Source: Candidatus Gastranaerophilales bacterium (GTDB lineage Bacteria; Cyanobacteriota; Vampirovibrionia; Gastranaerophilales; Gastranaerophilaceae). Taken from it: a stretch of 64,000 nt of DNA. Position 1 is the stretch's first letter, and each line of letters opens with the position of its first letter. Both the position numbers and the translations under genes were made by a program. The notes beneath the pieces were generated by a model. The model was given only the letters and a program-made list of their open reading frames with translations, had not been told where the DNA came from and did not search any database. The DNA lies in assembly GCA_944326555.1 (NCBI GenBank), contig CALVEK010000003.1, positions 59,860 to 123,859 of the forward strand, written 5' to 3'. Below are positions 59,553-64,000 of this stretch, in pieces.

Positions 59553-59621
59553 CAAAAAAATAATGTAAAATTCTCAAAAATTTGATATAATATCATTTTC
59601 AGAATAAAAGGGAGTATAAAA

Positions 59622-60122
59622 ATGGCAAAAGATTGCAGTTTCGATGTCGTATCAGAATTTGATAAACAAGAGCTTGTTAATGCGGTAGATCAAGTACAAA
59701 GAGAACTTTCTTCCAGATTCGATTTAAAAAACTCAAATTCCGATATAAAACTTGAAGCGGACAAGACTATAACTATAACAACAAGTGATGACATGAAATT
59801 GAGAAACATTCTCGACATATTGCAAACAAAACTTGTTAAAAGAAATCTAAATATAAAAATTCTTGACCCACAGCCTATTGAAAACGCTCTTGGTGGAAAT
59901 GTAAGACAAGTTTTCAACTTAAAAAAAGGTCTTAGTGTTGAATTAGCAAAAAAAATCGTTGCAGACATAAAGAACTCAAAGCTAAAAGTACAGGCATCTA
60001 TACAAGGTGAGCAAGTTAGAGTTTCAGGCAAAAGCAAAGATGATTTGCAACAAGTAATAAGACTCTTAAAAGAGAATGAAGATTCGTACGATATTCCACT
60101 ACAATTTCAAAATTACAGATAA
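59622..60122 (+). CDS. yajQ: YajQ family nucleotide-binding protein
   Basis: 166 aa, two ferredoxin-like domains. Family signature: CSFDVVSEFDKQELVNAVDQVQRELSSRFDLKNS at the start, then LDILQTKLVKRNLN, GNVRQVFNLKKGLSVELAKKIVADIKNSKLKVQASIQGEQVRVSGKSKDDLQQVIRLLK. Members bind tRNA, nucleotides or c-di-GMP depending on species. A GGGAG ribosome site precedes the ATG. Length is standard. Confidence 0.95.
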   Translation: MAKDCSFDVVSEFDKQELVNAVDQVQRELSSRFDLKNSNSDIKLEADKTITITTSDDMKLRNILDILQTKLVKRNLNIKILDPQPIENALGGNVRQVFNLKKGLSVELAKKIVADIKNSKLKVQASIQGEQVRVSGKSKDDLQQVIRLLKENEDSYDIPLQFQNYR

Positions 60123-60343
60123 TATTTAGCGTTAAATATACGAATAAATAAAATTTAGCAAGCCTTTATGTAAATGTAAAAATATGTATCACTTAAGTTC
60201 TCAAAGTAGCAAAAAATATTGTTCAATGACTTAAATTAAGGGAACAAAGACTCTACAGTTATTTTTAAAAATTGTAAAGATGCTTTTTTTAAATTATTGC
60301 CAAAAAAGTTATCTTATGAGAAATTACATAAGGGCACAAAAAA

Positions 60344-63127
60344 ATGATAATAAAACAAAGACACGATATTCTATACAAAGACCGAATGAGTCACAAGCAC
60401 AAGCAAATTGTGACAGACAAACAGCTTTTAAACCATTCAAGTTTTAGAGAGACGCCTTTAAAGAGAGATGTAAATGATATTTCCTTTAAAGGCGTTTTCT
60501 CTTTATATAATGTAAAAAAATACAACCTAAACAAAAACCTTTCATTTCTCGAAAAATTTATAGGGAAAGCACCTGCTGAACTGGAAAAGAATTTTTCTCA
60601 AGCTCACTGGGTAGACATAAGAGATCACATAAAAAATCTCGATAACGGAATGGTTGAAGTCTCAACAAAAAATTGGACAAGGCTATTATTAGAGGGAATT
60701 GTATATCCTGTTGCTGAACTACCATTGCACATAATAAACAGTGTAAAAAAATCTCTTACTGGTACAGGTTTTGCATCAAAGGGCAAAACTTTGGAACAAA
60801 TGAATAAGAGAAATTTCCTACAGAAAAAAATGGATATACTGGATAACAGCGACATTGTAAACTCTTTTAGCGGATATATGGAACTTGCTGAAAAATTAAA
60901 ATATGACAATGAAAAAGTACAATCAGCAAGTCTATTCACAAAAGTAATGAAAATGTTTGACCCTAAATCAGGTAACTACAACGGAGTTCACGAAAGAGCA
61001 TTAACAAGGATTGTTACCGGATTTATTCCTGCATTTTTCCTGGCAAATGATGCTTACAACTTATCGAGAATCTGTGATGATGATCCTGAAGCAGCAGCAA
61101 AAGAACGAAAAACACGTTTTAATCAAGAAACAAAACGTGTTCTTTCAAATGCATATCTTCAACTCATAACACTTGGAGCGCTATCAAAATATATCAACTC
61201 TAAAAAATCAGTATTTATGATTGTTACAGCACTCAGTGTTGTATTAACAGAATCATTCTCAAGATTGTCAAACGGAAAGAAAATCACCTTTATAAATAAA
61301 GAGCAAGCAATAAAACTAAATCAAAAACAAGCACAAAAAGAACTTTCTGAAAAGAAAGACAAAATTTCTCACATAAGTATTACTGCAGAAAATAATAAAA
61401 ACAAAGAAAAAGAACAAGCTAACTTGCAATCACCAAGTTTCAAAGGTTCAAAAATATTCCAAAAATTCGGATTTGCCGCTGATATGCCTTTGTCTCCGAC
61501 AGATTACCACAGACCAATATCAGTACAAGAAGAAAAAATAAAAGAAGTTAACGACCAAAAACCGTTACTAACTCTCCCAAGTATTGCAAAATGGTTTGTT
61601 GGTGTAATCACTGCAGGATTTGCTCTCAAATATGCAAAGAAAAATGTAAAAATAAATGGTGTAACACTTGATAAATACTTCAATGTAATCTCAAAGAAAT
61701 ATGACAAAATATACGACAAAATAACAACAAAAACTTACAAAATTAAACGAGAAAAATTTGAAGAAGTAGTCAATAAATTGAAAGCATACGATATGACATT
61801 TGGTCGTAAGTTTGAAAAAGTTGCACTAAGATATCAAAAAACTGCGAAAATAAACAAAGAAGCAGAAAATATTGCAAATATTCTTGAACAAAACGGACTA
61901 ACAGAATACGCTGAACAATTCAGACATATATCCAATAAAAACTTGAACAGTAAGTTCAAAGATATTGCGGTAAATTCTAAAGCAGAAAGCTATTTTAAAA
62001 GCAGAAGCAATAAAATAATTGAACAAAATATTCAAGATTTCTTAAAATTACTAGAAAATGCAAATCTTCAAAATGAAGCACAAGAAATCAAAAATATATT
62101 ATACAAAGATGGCAACTTCAGCACTAAAAATTACACAAAAGCAAAAAAATATATAGAGAAAACAAACTCTACAAAAGTATTTACTACTACATTTGAAAAC
62201 AGATTTAAAGTTGATGATGACTACGAAAACCTTAAATTATTCTACAATTCTGTAAAAGAACTCAGAAATAAAAATCCAAAAGAAGCAAATGAGTTACTTT
62301 CAAAGATTGAGGATGCGGTTAAGGCAGACGAATTTACACTTGGAAAACGTAATAAAAAAGGCGTTAGAGAATTTGCAGACTTTTTCACACAACCGTTCAA
62401 ATTCATCTGGGGAACAATAACTCTTCCATACAAACACGTAGCAAAACCTCTATACAATGCAATTAAACAAGAGTATCCATTACCTAAATGGGATAAAGAA
62501 CTTGATGCAGTGTACAACGGTGTTAAGAAGTTAACATACAAACCTAAATATAAATTCAACGCAAAATCAAAATTAGATTTGCCACAAGACAAGTTTAATG
62601 AGTATATGAACCTCAGACTAAATAAAGCAGTTAACTCAGCAACAATGTCAAGCATATCAAACTCAGACTTGTCAGCATTAGCAAAAAACACATCTACTGC
62701 AGCAACAGCATGGTTCTTGCTCGCAGACAACCACAATATGGTAATGCAAAAATCAAACGGTGAAGACAAAGCCGGCGCAATACAAAAAGCAAAAGAAAGA
62801 GCAATACAAGAAACTTCTCGTACATTCTACAACGTATTATTCATAAATCTGTTTAATGATACATTCAGAAATGTCTACAACTCCAGCTTGTTTGGTGCAC
62901 AAGCAGTAAACTTTGCATCAACAATAATAGGAGAATACGTAAATAGAACAGCAATCGGAATGCCTGTAAAACAATCAACAAGAGATGAAATTCTAACAAA
63001 AGAATACGAAAATATCACAAGCAACGGTGCAAAAGGTAAGTTCTTCAGATTCATGTCAAGATTAACAGGCAAAAAAGTTCTCTCTCAACGAGATAACGTA
63101 AAAAAAGATAACACAATAAAGAAATAA
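60344..63127 (+). CDS. Large taxon-type protein with SFKG motifs
   Basis: 927 aa, ATG with AAGGG nine bases upstream. Two SFKG motifs are seen: NDISFKGVFSLYN (about 46) and SPSFKGSKIFQKFG (about 365). Hydrophobic segments occur at about 220-235 (IVTGFIPAFFLANDAY), 262-305 (AYLQLITLGAL, VFMIVTALSVVL), 415-432 (WFVGVITAGFALKYA) and near 830-870. Long charged helical regions lie between (KFEEVVNKLKAYDMTFGRKFEKVALRYQK). No enzyme motif. The pattern resembles a peripheral or multi-spanning membrane protein of unknown role. Intergenic 60123-60343 upstream shows no other gene. Confidence 0.72.
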   Translation: MIIKQRHDILYKDRMSHKHKQIVTDKQLLNHSSFRETPLKRDVNDISFKGVFSLYNVKKYNLNKNLSFLEKFIGKAPAELEKNFSQAHWVDIRDHIKNLDNGMVEVSTKNWTRLLLEGIVYPVAELPLHIINSVKKSLTGTGFASKGKTLEQMNKRNFLQKKMDILDNSDIVNSFSGYMELAEKLKYDNEKVQSASLFTKVMKMFDPKSGNYNGVHERALTRIVTGFIPAFFLANDAYNLSRICDDDPEAAAKERKTRFNQETKRVLSNAYLQLITLGALSKYINSKKSVFMIVTALSVVLTESFSRLSNGKKITFINKEQAIKLNQKQAQKELSEKKDKISHISITAENNKNKEKEQANLQSPSFKGSKIFQKFGFAADMPLSPTDYHRPISVQEEKIKEVNDQKPLLTLPSIAKWFVGVITAGFALKYAKKNVKINGVTLDKYFNVISKKYDKIYDKITTKTYKIKREKFEEVVNKLKAYDMTFGRKFEKVALRYQKTAKINKEAENIANILEQNGLTEYAEQFRHISNKNLNSKFKDIAVNSKAESYFKSRSNKIIEQNIQDFLKLLENANLQNEAQEIKNILYKDGNFSTKNYTKAKKYIEKTNSTKVFTTTFENRFKVDDDYENLKLFYNSVKELRNKNPKEANELLSKIEDAVKADEFTLGKRNKKGVREFADFFTQPFKFIWGTITLPYKHVAKPLYNAIKQEYPLPKWDKELDAVYNGVKKLTYKPKYKFNAKSKLDLPQDKFNEYMNLRLNKAVNSATMSSISNSDLSALAKNTSTAATAWFLLADNHNMVMQKSNGEDKAGAIQKAKERAIQETSRTFYNVLFINLFNDTFRNVYNSSLFGAQAVNFASTIIGEYVNRTAIGMPVKQSTRDEILTKEYENITSNGAKGKFFRFMSRLTGKKVLSQRDNVKKDNTIKK

Positions 63128-63147
63128 AACCCCAATTTACAAAAAAT

Positions 63148-63175
63148 AAAGAGCATGACATAAGTCATGCTCTTT
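63148..63175. terminator. Bidirectional rho-independent terminator
   Basis: Perfect 12-bp stem AAAGAGCATGAC / GTCATGCTCTTT (63148-63159 with 63164-63175), loop ATAA. It separates the 927-aa gene and converging trxA. Confidence 0.88.
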
Positions 63176-63198
63176 ATAAATATGATAAAAAACGAAAA

Positions 63199-63522
63199 TT
63201 ATAAATGCTTTTCGATATTTGAAACGATAGAAGTCTTTGGCATAAGACCTACCAAGCGTTCAACAGCTTTTCCATCTTTAAATATAAGCAATGTTGGTAA
63301 ACCGCTAACAGAATATTCTTTAGCAGTTTTAAGATTTTCATCAGTATTTAATTTTACAACTTTTATTTTACCCTCAAATTCTTGAGCAACTTCATCCAAA
63401 ACAGGACCCAATTTTCTGCAAGGTCCACACCAAGGAGCCCAAAAATCAACTACAGTCAATTCTGAAGAATTAACAACTTCTTGTTCAAAATTTCCATCAT
63501 TGATATCTAATGCACTAGACAT
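63199..63522 (-). CDS. trxA: Thioredoxin
   Basis: 107 aa. Protein disulfide reductase. Active site WAPWCGPCRK with Cys32 and Cys35; further family positions are VVDFWAPWC, VKLNTDENLKTAKEYSVSGLPTLLIFKDG (cis-Pro) and the final helix. Ribosome site AGGAGGCAT about 7 bases upstream of ATG. Length is standard. Transcribed alone toward the terminator at 63148-63175. Confidence 0.97.
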   Translation of the reverse strand: MSSALDINDGNFEQEVVNSSELTVVDFWAPWCGPCRKLGPVLDEVAQEFEGKIKVVKLNTDENLKTAKEYSVSGLPTLLIFKDGKAVERLVGLMPKTSIVSNIEKHL

Positions 63523-63616
63523 ATATGCCTCCTATAACATCCTATTTTTTATAACAATAAATCTATTTTAGCAAAAAGTAAATTAATAGGCTAGATATAA
63601 ACATTAAAGAAAAATA

Positions 63617-63644
63617 TTGACTCTAAAGTTTTATTTGATATGCT
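63617..63644 (+). promoter_or_regulatory. Promoter of tRNA-Phe
   Basis: TTGACT (63617-63622), 16-base spacer, TATGCT (63639-63644), 37 bases before the mature tRNA 5' end. Confidence 0.6.
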
Positions 63645-63681
63645 AATTAAGCGGACATAAAAAAGAGAAAAGCATGGCAAT

Positions 63682-63757
63682 GCCACGTTAGCTCAGTTGG
63701 TAGAGCAAGGGACTGAAAATCCCTGTGTCCTTGGTTCGATTCCGAGACGTGGCACCA
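63682..63757 (+). tRNA. tRNA-Phe (anticodon GAA), CCA encoded
   Basis: 76 bases: acceptor GCCACGT with ACGTGGC, D-arm GCTC/GAGC, anticodon loop CTGAAAA (GAA) on stem AGGGA/TCCCT, T-loop TTCGATT on stem CTTGG/CCGAG, then A and genomic CCA. GAA reads UUU/UUC. A 14-base part of its variable/T-arm region recurs at 63793. Confidence 0.97.
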
Positions 63758-63767
63758 TTTTAAAAAG

Positions 63768-63787
63768 ACACCTTAGGGTGTTTTTTT
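63768..63787 (+). terminator. Rho-independent terminator of tRNA-Phe
   Basis: Stem ACACC / GGTGT (63768-63772 with 63777-63781), loop TTAG, extended by an A-run before and seven T after. Confidence 0.75.
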
Positions 63788-63792
63788 GTTTT

Positions 63793-63806
63793 TGTGTCCT
63801 TGGTTC
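63793..63806 (+). repeat. Short direct repeat of tRNA-Phe internal sequence
   Basis: TGTGTCCTTGGTTC, identical to 63724-63737 inside the tRNA. The 200 bases after it show a different, GC-richer composition and no convincing gene. Confidence 0.6.
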
Positions 63807-64000
63807 TTGTAATAAAGTGAGTGCTTTGCGTATGACAGATGGTGCGATTATTTCGGGCAATCGGCTTGTGTAGCGGATTTTAGGGGTAGGAAATAATCAA
63901 ACCATGTGTACCATAAATACTCTTATCATTGAACAGACATTGCAGGAATTTGATTTTTTTGAACTAATAGGGGTGTGTTTCAAATATATCTTGATTTTTT

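Noticed and set aside
63904..64000. Open frame of 32 codons running off the right edge (ATG 63904)
   Set aside because: Too short, no properly spaced ribosome site, cut by the window; cannot be judged.

Overview
The window reads as chromosomal DNA of a low-GC (roughly one third G+C by eye), Gram-negative, flagellated bacterium, most likely a gut Vampirovibrionia/Melainabacteria member (order Gastranaerophilales, non-photosynthetic relatives of Cyanobacteria). This is inferred from an Omp85/BamA with three POTRA domains (the cyanobacterial number), FliS and FliT-like flagellar chaperones plus a Maf/DUF115 motility glycosyltransferase, a pilin-like protein ending in DYPW, several large proteins with an SFKG/SFGS-type motif, and many genes recognisable only by features typical of that group. 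No 16S rRNA is present, so the placement is not proven.

Layout. 1-6.6 kb: on the minus strand, the chaperone operon grpE-dnaJ-beta-propeller-methyltransferase, a zinc ribbon, a taxon-type helical protein and a pilin-like protein with clpP; a small plus-strand island inside it encodes a repeat peptide and a tiny membrane peptide. 6.8-15.5 kb: ybaB-recR, then an envelope block (bamA, a secreted glycine-zipper protein, TonB, ExbB, two ExbD) and a long TPR protein. 15.5-21.6 kb: a YkgJ cysteine-cluster protein, a large EF-hand protein, two hypotheticals, a formyl-THF cyclo-ligase, an XRE regulator and a corrinoid adenosyltransferase. 21.7-29.7 kb: a tight plus-strand run with an acidic Tudor-tailed protein, fliS, fliT-like, a CDF transporter, a membrane cyclase and recG. 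29.8-37 kb: a small kinase, rpiB, a REC-STAS regulator, then a translation-quality block (zinc ribbon/low-complexity protein-rimM-trmD, dtd) and the Maf protein. 37-54.9 kb: housekeeping genes (rlmN, uridine-kinase-like, rpsU, U32 protease, yqeG, secG, rel, folP, uvrB) mixed with TPR and taxon-type hypotheticals. 55-64 kb: tRNA-Val(UAC), a secreted Cys-rich/nuclease-like pair, a paralogue of the protein at 4.5 kb, rarA, secreted hypotheticals, yajQ, a 927-aa protein, trxA and tRNA-Phe(GAA).

Most genes are ordinary housekeeping. The parts that stand out are: (a) a promoter-like element with fixed geometry (GCAATT-like hexamer, 19-nt spacer, TATATA-like hexamer) upstream of unrelated taxon-type genes, including both members of a paralogous helical family and the ETAG-repeat peptide; (b) the ETAG-repeat peptide and its neighbouring 47-aa membrane peptide; (c) duplicated tRNA 3' segments next to both tRNA genes, with a composition shift at the right edge; (d) a BamA gene with no conventional start codon in front of its signal peptide; and (e) a Tyr/Gln/Gly/Arg-rich protein in the rimM-trmD operon. 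No CRISPR array, transposase or rRNA was seen.
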